Origin: Chrysopilus asiliformis
Lineage: Eukaryota; Arthropoda; Insecta; Diptera; Rhagionidae
Length of the DNA stretch: 64,000 bases
Reading direction: 5' to 3'
Assembly (NCBI GenBank): GCA_964034945.1
Contig: OZ035962.1
Span: 104,542,034-104,606,033 of the forward strand
The notes beneath the pieces were generated by a model that was given only the letters and a program-made list of their open reading frames with translations, was not told the DNA's origin and did not search any database. A program made the position numbers and the translations under genes. Positions 46,260 to 57,356 of the stretch are shown here, piece by piece (positions within the stretch are counted from its first letter, which is position 1; every line of letters begins with the position of its first letter).

Positions 46260-47160
46260 ATGATAAAATATTTATAAGGAATTGTACTGAAACAATTATT
46301 AAATGCCAAAGTGATAAATTCGCAAACAAAAGCAAAATGTGATTTATTTATCTACGTTTGATATGGAATCAAGGGTGGTCAAGGTTTATTATGGGTTCGT
46401 TTTATTTATTATTGTTTATTTATTCAAGAAAATACAAAAAACTATGAAGACTTATATGGAATCCATGTCAAAAAAAAACACCGCCTCCCATAAGCATTAA
46501 AAACGTATAAGAATGTACAATTACCTTTGCAAAATTGTCAATTCGATCTTAATACGTTGAGCCGTATAGGAATTACAAATACTTAAAGTTTACATCTGCT
46601 TTTCTATGACTCTCACGCACTATATTTACTTGATTGACAAATTTCAAGCACAATGCGCAAAGGACCGCATCTACAAAAATACAAGAATATTATACAACTA
46701 TTGAGAGGTACCCGTTTCCCAAAATCCGATACAGGATTATCCCAAAATAGTCCTTTAAAAACCCCTCGGTTACTATTTTCTAATCCACTGAACGGATTTT
46801 GGTACGAATTACGCTAATGGGTTGAGAAACCCTGCAACAGATCGTAGATGAATAAAATATATTTAACTATACCCCTCTAGCCCGTTATATGTTGGGAAAC
46901 AATAGGGCAGGGGACCGAATTGGTCCGATATTGTCCGCTAAGAAAATAAAATAAAAATAATGTCATTAAATAGAAAATAATAAGAAATTGCATCATTCCA
47001 GTAATAATATATCTTGATTTCTTTAACTAAAAACAATAATATTATTCTCATAATTCGCCTAAGACCAAATGTTTTATTTACTTTTAAAGAGCCCCAACAA
47101 AGCTATCACTTCTTTACGAAAAAAATGAAATGACACCACAGTGACACGATTTGGATATAG
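46260..47160. other. Intergenic with faint family-3 remnant
   Basis: CAAAATCCGATACAGG-like sequence near 46,716 and GGGGACCGAATTGGTCCGAT near 46,911 recall the family-3 central block, but no ends are found. Coding-strand AATAAA for ND-39 is at 47,073-47,078. Confidence 0.4.
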
Positions 47161-47166
47161 CTTGCC

Positions 47167-48594
47167 CTAGTAAAGTTTCGATTCGACTGTTTTCGGTGGC
47201 GCAGGCTCCTCAAATTCATGTAGTTCAGCGTCATAGTATTGGGCAGCACGGAACGGTCGAAGTTCCCATGGAACTTGTGATTCCATCGTAGTCAGATGCA
47301 CTCCCAAATCTTCCAATGTTGGAACTCCCCTGTCTACCACGTCAGTAACACATTCACGCTCAACGCGCTCGCTATGAAGATCACCCACTGGGAATGACGG
47401 ACAAATGAGTTCTGTTAATTTAACTTTCATCATGAAAGTTGGATCAAATCGCATATCATAACGAAGATAGCCCCACCATTTCTCATCCTTGCGCATTACA
47501 CGATGGAACCAATCGACCAACTCACTCAACTGATAGCGTTTTGGTCTAAAAGTGTTTATAATTAAAGAAGCAGCAGTAAAAAAAACATCTTCACTTACCC
47601 AACAGCTTGATAGACTTTGCCTGCAGTTTCTGGATCCTTGGCAATATTTACAATAGCTTGAGCTACGTCGCTAATGTGGACTGGTTGTTTAATGGTCTTT
47701 TCGCCCTTATGCCAGAGTGGCATTGCTCTGAATTGACGTCGCCAGATATGGGCATAGTACCTAAGGAAGCGATCTTCTTGGCCAAAAATATCAGCTGGCC
47801 GAACAATGGTTGCATTCGGGAATTCCTCGCGGACAGCCAATTCACCTTGGTATTTACTCTTTAAAAACTGGCTGCCATTCTTCAGGATATGCGGCTCAGG
47901 ATTAGGAGATCCATTTAATGCCGACAAATGAATCAACCTTTCTACACCGGCTTCACGGCAGATCCTAAAAGGACACAAAGAAATCTTTCTGTTTCTGACT
48001 AAAGCGAATGAAATACCTTGCAATTCTTCTAGCACCCTCCACATGAACATCATTGAATTTGAAGTTCTTAGTCTCCCAATCTCGACCAACCAAATTGATA
48101 ACCACATTCGAATACTTTACAGCTTCCCGAATCGAATTTTCGTCATTCAAACTGTAGAAATGGAACAGAACCTGGCCCAAATCCCCGCAGACCTTTAGGC
48201 GAATAGCGTCACTATGGTCTCCGCGATATGGAAGAATCATCTGGGTTCCGATCTTACCCAACTTGTTGCAAACGTAGCGACCTACGAATCCCGTGCATCC
48301 GAAAACTGTGGCCACTATCCCATTGAAACTTGATCGACCGCCCGTTCCTCTCTTTAAACTCGCTAAATTAGTGGTCTTCAACGGACGGGGACCCTCAGTC
48401 GAGTAGGCAGCAGTTCTCAAGCACAGAACACCTAGTGCTCCGTTCGGCTCTAAAATGAGGTTAGCCAATGTTATATAATAAACAAATATCAAAATAGCAA
48501 GCATAACAGCAAAATAGCAGAATTGCTGAAGCCTTCCCTGCTTCTTCTACTTACTTGCGAAGTGAGAAGTATTCATTAACATCAGGGATCCCAT
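47167..48594 (-). CDS. ND-39: NADH dehydrogenase 1 alpha subcomplex subunit 9 (39 kDa)
   Basis: An accessory subunit of mitochondrial complex I, an atypical short-chain dehydrogenase that binds NADPH. Exons: 48,555-48,594; 48,017-48,449; 47,599-47,964; 47,167-47,545, total 405 residues (human 377). The Rossmann motif GCTGFVG is at residues 64-70, after a mitochondrial leader (LRTAAYSTEGPRP). Downstream are VVINLVGRDWETKNF, LIHLSALN, TIVRPADIFGQEDRFL and the VYQAVGPKRYQLSELVDW junction, all typical of NDUFA9. Methionines at residues 5 and 7 are alternative starts. Confidence 0.95.
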
Positions 48595-49264
48595 TTTGAG
48601 CCCGCAATTTTTTCCTCAAAACTAAAAAATCTTATCGACCAGCGAACAGTGTGGTCGTTCTGATTAGATGATAAACGTCAAAATTGAATTTGTTGCAATA
48701 AATATTAGGGGTGTAACAAATTCATTGAAACACCAATGTCACCGAAACAGACCGTAGTTTAACCTTCTTCCGTCCCTCGGGTCTAATTTGACCCAAACAG
48801 AAATTAGTTTGCTTGTACCTTTAAAAATATTTATATTACGAACCTGAAATTTTTTGACTTTGCCTTATTTATTGTAAACTAGCAGTATGCAAAAATTTGG
48901 CAACTTCCGATTACCCGTTACACTGCTACAAAAATAGTCACACTAAAGACCTTCGGGTCTAAAATGACCCAAGGCAGTTATTCGTATAAGAAATGTTTAA
49001 TTTAGTCATATTATATTATATTAGTTAGTGTTTGTAAACTATATCTAGAATACGGATCTAAAATCTTTGACCGAACGGGGTATTTCTCGGGTATAAGAAA
49101 CCGATTTTGTTGGATGTCAATTGGGAAAAACTCAACTGCCATATTTCTCAATTTTTGTATGAAGTTTTTTGACCGCTATTTTCGGGGAGAGTTCATTAGA
49201 ACAATATATAAGTCTTTTGGGTTATACATATGTTGTTGTATGTTGTAAAAATTTCAAAAAACAT
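48595..49264. other. Intergenic with piggyBac-like half element
   Basis: At 48,759 TTAACCTTCTTCCGTCC followed by TCGGGTC..TTTGACCC resembles the left end of the piggyBac-like MITE at 58,507. A second GGGTCTAAAATGACCC lies at 48,956. A matching right end is not found. Confidence 0.35.
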
Positions 49265-49672
49265 AAAAAAACTCGTTTAAAGCTGTGGTCCGATTGGATT
49301 TTGATGTATGAATGAGTTATGTAAAATACTATTCTAAGCAGATTTTATCTTTATAAATTTTTCAATAAGACTCGCCGTTTCTGAAAAAAATGCAAAAAAC
49401 TTTTTCTTTTGTATGGGAGAGGGGGAAAGAAATGGTCCAATTTTGACCATTCAAGAACTTCGCCTAACCATTTACGAGAAATGTAAGTGTACAAAATTTC
49501 AAGCCTCTAACTCAATCCTGTCGAAAGTTATGGTATTCACGGAAGGACAAACGGACAGAATCAAAATCTTTTGTCATCCATAATTGGTTCGATTCATTAC
49601 AAACAGGATAAATCTAACGGTATAAATCTAATATACTCCTATATGATATATCATGTGGAGTATAAAAAATCC
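49265..49672 (-). mobile_element. Family-3 DINE-like element
   Basis: Reverse orientation. Read 5'-3' on the minus strand: hairpin TATACTCC..GGAGTATA enclosing ATGATATATCAT, then ATACCGTTTGTAATG, GAGGCTTGAAATTTTG, AAAATTGGACCATTT, TCCCATACAAAAG and ATACATCAAAATCC. These blocks occur in the same order in family 1 but with substantial divergence. The microsatellite is only a remnant. Confidence 0.6.
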
Positions 49673-50471
49673 AAATAAACTCGAATACTATTGATGGGCA
49701 ATTTCTTGTGTACAAGTGTGTAAGATTATTTAATTTTTGAGTAAGCACTTCAAATTTTTTTAATTATTAGATTTTAAATTTTTAACTATAGCCCTTTATA
49801 CTTTCTTTTCTTCCCTCTGGAAGATTGAAAAAAGCGAAATTAAAATTTTAATGACAAACCTAATTCTTTTATGGACCTGTATATGACTTTGCATTCAGCT
49901 GAAATAACATATGCACCCCTAATCATGCATTGTGACTCATTTGTGAAGATTAAAATCTTAGTTGTAAAAAAATCATATCAGCAAAATATATTGGGTTCTA
50001 GAGCAACCAAATTGTTTGTCGTAAAGAAATTTTCTAAAAAAGTATAGCCTTTTAAATATCTCTGAAATTTCTTTCAAATTATATGCAAAAAATTCTGTAA
50101 AATTTACAGCAATGCTTATTGATCTCGCTGCAAAATTAGTTGAAACCGGAAACTCTCAATTTAAAATAAAGCATCAAGCATATGATTTTAAGTTTCATCG
50201 GGTGATGATGTCGTCATATGACATCGATTGACTGGGAGACGACTAAAGCGTATTTGTAACTAATAGTATGATGGCGCTTTCTGAACAGGTAGAAGTCTAA
50301 TGGTATCTTTGAATTAAAAATTCGCTCAGTTTCATTCCACAGTTGACCGTTGGCGGTTGACATTATACAAATTGCCAGTAGTGCATAGTAAAATACGGTG
50401 CTACGGTGCTAATCACAGAGATTTCCAGACGCTGCGCCGTCAATTTATTTAATTTAAATACGCTGGATTTC

Positions 50472-50594
50472 AGTGTTCGTTTAGATTCAATACAGGGAGG
50501 ACGTTTTTTTCCAAATAAATCGTGCAGAAGAAAAATTTTTGAATTCTTTAGATTTTTTCCGGGATTTTCTTCAAAATATGTTCAAAGTGTGCAG
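50472..50594 (+). promoter_or_regulatory. Candidate Inr+DPE core promoter and 5' non-coding exon of ZnT
   Basis: TTCAGT (A+1 at 50,472) fits the initiator BBCABW. GGACGT sits exactly at +28 to +33 and fits the DPE consensus RGWYVT. A donor CAG/GTAGAA follows at 50,595. The nearest + strand gene is ZnT, with an acceptor (ttctcttatttcag) at 57,182. The linkage is inference. Confidence 0.3.
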
Positions 50595-51135
50595 GTAGAA
50601 AGATTTTTAAAATAAAAATTCACGAGAACGGTAAATGAAATATACTAGTAGACAAAATTGTTCGTTTTTCGAAGAAAACTGATTACAGATCATAAGTTAT
50701 GATTCGGATTTAGTGTTTGTAACATTGTAAATGTGATTAAGTAACTCCTCCCTCACTTTATTTATTTTCATTGTATTCCACTTGATTGAATTAGTGGACG
50801 AGATTAGTGCAAATAATAATATCATCAGTGATCATTGTTGATTGACGAAGCAACGTAAAAGTACATTAAACTGTTCACCAAAATTTAAAATTTCATTTCC
50901 CAGGAAAGAAGCGGACTCTGTACTGTGTGAGTTGAAATTCTTAGTTTGATTTTATCGCTTTTTAAATAAAAATTTCCTTTGTTTTTGTGGTTTTGTTGGT
51001 TTGTACAATCCGATAAAATTTGAATTCTGTATAAGAAAACTCACGTCGCTTTCAATGAATGATTATAATAAAAGTATTTTAAATTTCAAAAATCCTAAAA
51101 ACTGGTAAATCAATGAAAATGACAATCTATACTAG

Positions 51136-51461
51136 ATGCAAAACATCGAGATATCGTTGATAAACACGATGTGGTACAGGCCGATATATCGAGTCATCGA
51201 TGTTGTTATCACCGATGGTTACTGCAGAAACTAATTTTTTAGGACTAGAGGAGCTAATGACATTTCAAGCAAAAACCTTACTTGTCGCAACCAAAATACT
51301 TATTAATATGTATTTCAACAAAGTTTTAGCTTTAGACTTTAGCTAAGTTGATCTCTTTGTGTCTATAGGCACTTAATATTTGTTTTTTTACAACGATAAC
51401 TCCTTAAAAAACACAGATTTTCGATGTATCCATGTTTCATGATCGATGTTGCATATCTACT
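51136..51461. mobile_element. hAT-like ATCGATG-rich element, short copy
   Basis: TAGATGCAAAACATCGAG at the left and, inverted, TCGATGTTGCATATCTA at the right form imperfect termini. ATCGATGTT motifs and AGAAACTAATTTTTTAGGAC match the element at 16.1 kb. Confidence 0.55.
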
Positions 51462-51889
51462 ACTAGGTACATATAATCGAAAACCACATTAAAATCGGTT
51501 TGCTAGAACGGGATCTACACTCGATAATAGAGCGTTACATTTAAGGATAAGTATATATTTCTATTTTAGTTCTTTGCAATCTAAGATTGATTGCAGTACG
51601 AACGTTCTTGGCTAGCCCGTCCAAATAGCTACGAAAATATAATGGTGGTAAAATCATGCCTATTGTAGCAAAATAAGCCCGCCACTCTATATTATTAAAA
51701 CATGGTATTGAGAAAATCACGATTAATGTTATTTCGTAATTGCTCCAAATCCTGTGCAGTCGGATGACCTTAAAGCGGCATAACTTCGGCAAAACATCCG
51801 ATCAACTTAATATTTTGAGAGAAAAGTATATGCAAAAACAAATTTTGATTTCTCCAAAGATTGCAGGTAAAAAAAACCCATAAACTTTT

Positions 51890-52085
51890 TTTTTAAAGCT
51901 TTTTTCGAGAAAATCGCAAAAGCCTTTTCTATTTGTATTGGGGAGAAGAGATAGACCGGCTCAATTTTTCCCGTATTTGGACGGGGTTCAACTTTGGTTA
52001 AAAATCGGATCTGTTCGAAATTTTCCCCTGTATAATTTCAAGATTACACTCAACTATGTTAGAAAGATATAATTTGACCGCTAGG
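51890..52085 (+). mobile_element. Family-3-related remnant
   Basis: TTTGTATTGGGGAGAAGAGA, AAATTTTCCCC and AATTTCAAGATTACACTCAA correspond to the central block of the family-3 elements. No ends found. Confidence 0.4.
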
Positions 52086-52301
52086 TGGATAAAGTAATGT
52101 TTTATTTGTGAAAAAGTTTTTTTTTGCGTTTTTTACTTCAAAATATGTTTATTTGTTCAAAAACTTGGATTACGATGTATAACACATATGTTGTGTTGTG
52201 ACTGCTTTTATCAAGAAACCGGATAGGAGAACATCCCGTTTAGCAGCACAAATTTTCCGAGCCCGACTGATGTTCTCGTAAGCGGTATCGACTGTATTTG
52301 C

Positions 52302-52660
52302 GCGGTATTACACACGGCAACTTTCGGGCTTACTTAAGCCGATTTTCGGGAGAAACGACTGAGGAGGGAAAAGTTGCCACTCGAAATCATGGCTTATCGA
52401 CAATCTGCATACATGCAAAGCGTGTGAACCGGTTTGGGAAAAGTAGTAGGCAGAAATCATTTTCGTTCTGACCGTCAGCAGGTAAAGATCTTGGGAAGTA
52501 TATGAGCAGCAGCAATTTCAATGGTTTGAGTCCACACACACACATGTAAACTTGTGTAGCCTATGCAAACAGGATTGGCTTATTTAAGCCACAAATGTAA
52601 GCACATTGGCTTATTAAGCCCAAAAGTTGCCGGCTTAAATAAGCCAAGTGTAATACCGGA
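52302..52660. mobile_element. ~360-bp MITE with repeated GGCTTA(N)TAAGCC palindromes
   Basis: GCGGTATTACAC at the left pairs with GTGTAATACCGG at the right. CGGCAACTTTCGGGCTTACT is inverted in the right arm. Near-palindromes GGCTTACTTAAGCC, GGCTTATTTAAGCC, GGCTTATTAAGCC and GGCTTAAATAAGCC occur at about 52,327, 52,577, 52,608 and 52,632. Confidence 0.7.
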
Positions 52661-54712
52661 CTTTGGTTTCAACACATCAATATAAGTTTAAAACTAATAA
52701 AGAAAAAGATATTTTTCAAGTGTCTTATCTATTTACTATGCCTTCAGGACCCAAAAATATCGTCATTAGCACTAAGCAAACATGTTTCATTCATTTTTCT
52801 CGATTAACTTCAGACAGAACCTCACCGTAACTAAAGTTCCCTAGAAACAGTTCTTAAATTTTCAGTCGTCGAAACAATATTTTACAAAAGTATTAACTTT
52901 TAGAGAACTCAAAAAATATTTAGTCGAAAAGAACATTGAAACTGACAAATTTTCCAAATTAAAAATAGCGAAATAATTTTTGTCCACAATTAGATAATGA
53001 ATCAATTATCTACAAAGATGAGATCAGTGAAAAGTAATTTGTAATAACAAAACTTGGTGTACTAGATGTAGGCGATCTATTCAAAGTATTTGAATTAAGT
53101 TGCGCATTGGCGAGGAGCTCGACTTGTAATTAACGAATAGCGAGTCTATAGTCGCCAGTTCATTAAAAGCAATAGCACTGTGCCAAATATTAGCTCCTAA
53201 AAAGTGCGGAAGGTTGCAGCAAGCAAACCTACATTGGCTTATTGTAGAATAACAATTACTATAGATCTCGATCATTTTCAGTTGATCTGTTTAATGGAAA
53301 TTGTCATTTCGATCACACTAATTGAAATTGGGATTAGAGGTTAATAGGATTACATAAACTGTTCAACATGATTGATTTTGCTATTTGAGTTTATTACGTT
53401 AGAGAAAATTTCCCGCTCTTGGACTATTCACTTTCATTCGACGATAGTGATAGAATTCAAATGACGATATTAACGGAAGATTGACATTGACTTTGAACTG
53501 GAGTGGAAGTAAATTTTGGTAAATTTGTAGGGATTGGTAAAACTAATGGATAAATTGAACTTTATGAGACATTGAACTCGGCCAAAAATTAAAAACGATA
53601 AGAATACGAGTGGTACGTGGGCGATTGCCAACTGCCGCACCGGCATAATTAAACCAAGCTAAATAGTTGATTATTGTTGTTAATTCATATCGGTCTTCGC
53701 GTTTCATGTTAAAAATATGTTGTTAGACACTTATGTCCAATGTTTGGGCGAAGAGCATAATTGCACTTGTCAAGTGGGTGATATTATAACGATCAGTTCA
53801 AGCAAGTTGCAGGCAATAATCACATTTCCTCGATACAAACAAACGAAACGGTAGAGGAAAAGTATCTGTACTTTAAACGATTGTATTTTAAACGAACCTA
53901 CTCTATTTTGCTATAAACTAAATTATTTTTTGTGATAAAAATATATAATAAATTTATCAAACCGTAAACAATTGTTCTGCTGCATAGTCAGTAGAATGGT
54001 GCGCATACACCTGAGAAACAGTGAAAGTTTATGACAATGTAAACGAAAATTAATCACTTTAAAGATGCAAAAGTATTTCAGTTTAGTTTAATTTGTGATA
54101 AAAAGCTGAATGATTTATGAAAATTATATGAACATTAAATTATCAAATAGCACACAACATTATCTAAGTTTTTATTTAAATTAAAGGCGCCTATACCTTG
54201 TGATTATAAATCTTCATTATGTTTAAACACATCCAGACTGAAAAAGATTTACAAGAATGAAATAGCGATGGCTGGAATTGCTATAATACAAAATTGTTTG
54301 TATCGCAATGAAAATATTTGTAAACAATGACACTGTTCTTGAATATAAAATTGATCGATAAGACAATGGAATTTATAAACGCTTTTTTCCATTAAATCTT
54401 TTTTTTTTCCAACAATTTGCGACATAATGAAATCTGGTTATTCATACGAAATTTCGGAATTATTATATTAGGGAGAAAATCATATAAAAGAACTGGCACC
54501 TGTTTTTAACCCCTCATCGCAAGAACCCCAGAACCGATTGGCTAGAAATTAAAAATGAGTACAGTAGTCACCAACCAAATTATTGCAACTCGCACCGCTA
54601 ACGTCACGGTTGACATAAATGTGGCTTGGAAAGCGCCAGTTTTTAAATTTTCGAATTTGAGCAGGCAATTATTTTAACAGGCGATGCAACATAAAATTCT
54701 TCTATATGTATT
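52661..54712. other. Non-coding AT-rich stretch
   Basis: Very AT-rich intergenic DNA with no coding, RNA or structured repeat that I recognise. Confidence 0.45.
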
Positions 54713-55182
54713 AAACATAACAAAAGCTATAATTGCCAATCTGGCAATTATTGAAAACCCGTATGGTGATATGGCATTGTTCGAAGTTTAAGTGAACGGC
54801 GAAAAGTTGTTTCAAAATTCCACTTTGAAGGCAAACTTTTCAATAAGATGTTTTTAAATTTATTCCAATCGAATTTTGATGTATGGGAGTTTGATGTGGA
54901 ATAATATCCTAAATTAACGAACTTTTAGCCTTGCATTTTACGAAAAACGAATCTGGGTAAAATTTAAAGTCTTTAGCTCAATCCGTGCGCCCACAATCCG
55001 CGCCACAGACGGACGGACGAACAGACGGACGGACAGACGGACGGACGGACATGCAAAATTCAATTTTTGTTATCATTCTAAACACCCGGTGGAATTCATT
55101 TTTGTGTGTGATAACGGGATCTCGGCGTTACAAACGGTGAGGCAAATTTAATATACCCTTTGATTTCACCATACGTGTATAA
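54713..55182 (-). mobile_element. Family-1 HINE/DINE-like element, copy G
   Basis: Reverse orientation. AACATAACAAAAGC and the stem-loop at the left, GGAC/AGAC tract at about 55,008-55,050, 5' hairpin at the right. An internal deletion removed the G6TAC6 region. Paired with inverted copy H, 966 bp away. Confidence 0.82.
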
Positions 55183-56148
55183 AAATATTCACGACTAGCA
55201 AAATATTTCACTATCAAATATTATGTTACTCTTTTTGCATTGATGATAACAAAAAATAAATACAGTGAATCATTCTAACGAATGTTACTCGAACGTGGAT
55301 GCGTTCTTAATTCACCAATAAACTCGCGTGGCCAAAACTGGTTCTAGATATAGTTTCACTTTCTGTATCTCATGACGACCGATGGTCTTCCAATGGATTT
55401 AAAGACGATTTATTGTTTTTTTTTTGAAAAGGCCAAAAAACTTAATTTACATATGTTACAGATATGGTAAGGTAAAATTGAAAGCCTAACCCAAAGTTCA
55501 CTCTTTGTTGTCGACTTATTTTTTGTTTTTGTCTCCGGGCAAGAACCGCAACCACCTTCGTTCACTTACATATGACTTCTATAAAACATAAAATCCAAAG
55601 AATTTGAAGAATTAATATGAAACAAACTCACATATGTTCCTATAAATTGAAATATTTTGTTTTAGACTTTTCGTGGAATGAATGAGATTGTCATTAACTT
55701 GTTCACTCGACTGGATTAGCAATTTTTTAAGTGACGTAAATGTAATTAACATTTTAGGCTAGAACAATCATAATTATTACATTCATCAGCTGTACAAATT
55801 CACATAAAACATACAAGAATATGTAAAAAAAAATCTGAAATTATGCGAAAGCCAATACTATACTAAATGTAGAAAAAATATTTAAAAATGGTTTAAAGTA
55901 AAATGCAGTCCGAGAAATCCTCAAAAGGGTTTACCTACCCCTGCTAAATTTTATCTGAGGGACGAAATATTTCATTAGAAAATTTTATCATTATTAACAC
56001 ATAACTTTCTTGATTTTTAACTATTTCGAGTTCGACTTTAAGTAGGTAATACGGCCTTATTGGAAGAGTATGGACAAAAGCAGGCACCTAGGGCCAACAA
56101 ATGGGCAAAACATCCCACGAGAGCATTTGTATAGGCTAATGATATTTT
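55183..56148. other. Non-coding spacer
   Basis: AT-rich sequence between copies G and H; nothing recognised. Confidence 0.45.
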
Positions 56149-56737
56149 TATACCCGTATGGTGAAACCAAAGGGTATATTAACTTTGCCTTACCGTTTGT
56201 AACGCCAAGATCCCGTTATCACACACAAAAATGAATTACACCAGTGTGTTTAGAATGACTAAAAAAATTGATTTTTGCATGTCCGTCCGTCTGTCCGTCT
56301 GTCTGTCCGTCTGTCTGTCCGTCTGTCCGTCTGTCCGTCCGTCTGTCTGTCTGGGGCGCGGATTGCGGGCGCACGGATTGAGCTAGAGACTTGAAATTTT
56401 GCGCAGATCTGTTTTTCGTAAAATGCGAGGCTAAGTTCGTTCATGGGTAAAAATTGACAATTAGGGGGGGTACCCCCCATACGAACGAAAACGTTTTTTG
56501 CGAATATCTCAAAAACGGTACATCTTTTCAAAAAAGTGCAAGAACAAAAGTTATTTAGGATATGATTCTACATAAAACTTCCATACATCAAAATCCGATT
56601 GGAATAAATTTTAAAAAATCTTTTTGGAAAGTTTGACTTCAAACTGGAATTTTGGTACGACTGTTCGCTGTTCACTTAAATCACCATACGGGTTTTCAAT
56701 AATTGCCAGATTGGCAATTATAGCTTTTGCTATGTTT
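56149..56737 (+). mobile_element. Family-1 HINE/DINE-like element, copy H
   Basis: Full-length, forward: 5' hairpin TATACCC..GGGTATA, GTCY tract at about 56,281-56,353, intact GGGGGGTACCCCCC, subterminal TCACCATACGGGT and stem-loop before CTTTTGCTATG. Confidence 0.87.
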
Positions 56738-57356
56738 ATATTCAAGGATAAACTATTAAAAAATGATATTCTAAACGTCTATTCTATCTTTTATGCATTT
56801 TATGTTAGATTTTCCATAAGGTGATGTTTTTACCCGTGTACCGTTATAAAATTTACATAAAATTAACGACAAAAAAAATTTCCATTAAATAATGCGCACA
56901 AAAACCTGTAGGAATGTCTATCAAATAACAATAGGCGCATACTTATCTAATTGATCATTTGCACAATTATGTAATTGATATGCACGCTGATGCAGAAAAT
57001 TATTTCAGCCTATACATATAATCGCTGATAAAATATGCTCTAATTTTAAAACATATTATCGCTAACAAGTTTCAGCTCTATTCTAAGCCAAAATCGAAAA
57101 GGGAATAAATATATTAAAATGAATTTGCAATTACACCGATAAATAAGTCGCAATTATATTCTCAATTTCTTCTCTTATTTCAGATTTCCGTTAGTTTACT
57201 TCAAGTGTTCATCAACGTGACCTGCAAGAAATCAAAAAAAAACTTTATGTGTAACAAGAAGACTATCTCCGATTGCAATATAGAATAATAAATCTTAAAA
57301 CTTATCAAAGATTCTGAATTTTGAAATATTTGGAGTTTTTCTGATTGCAAGAAGAA

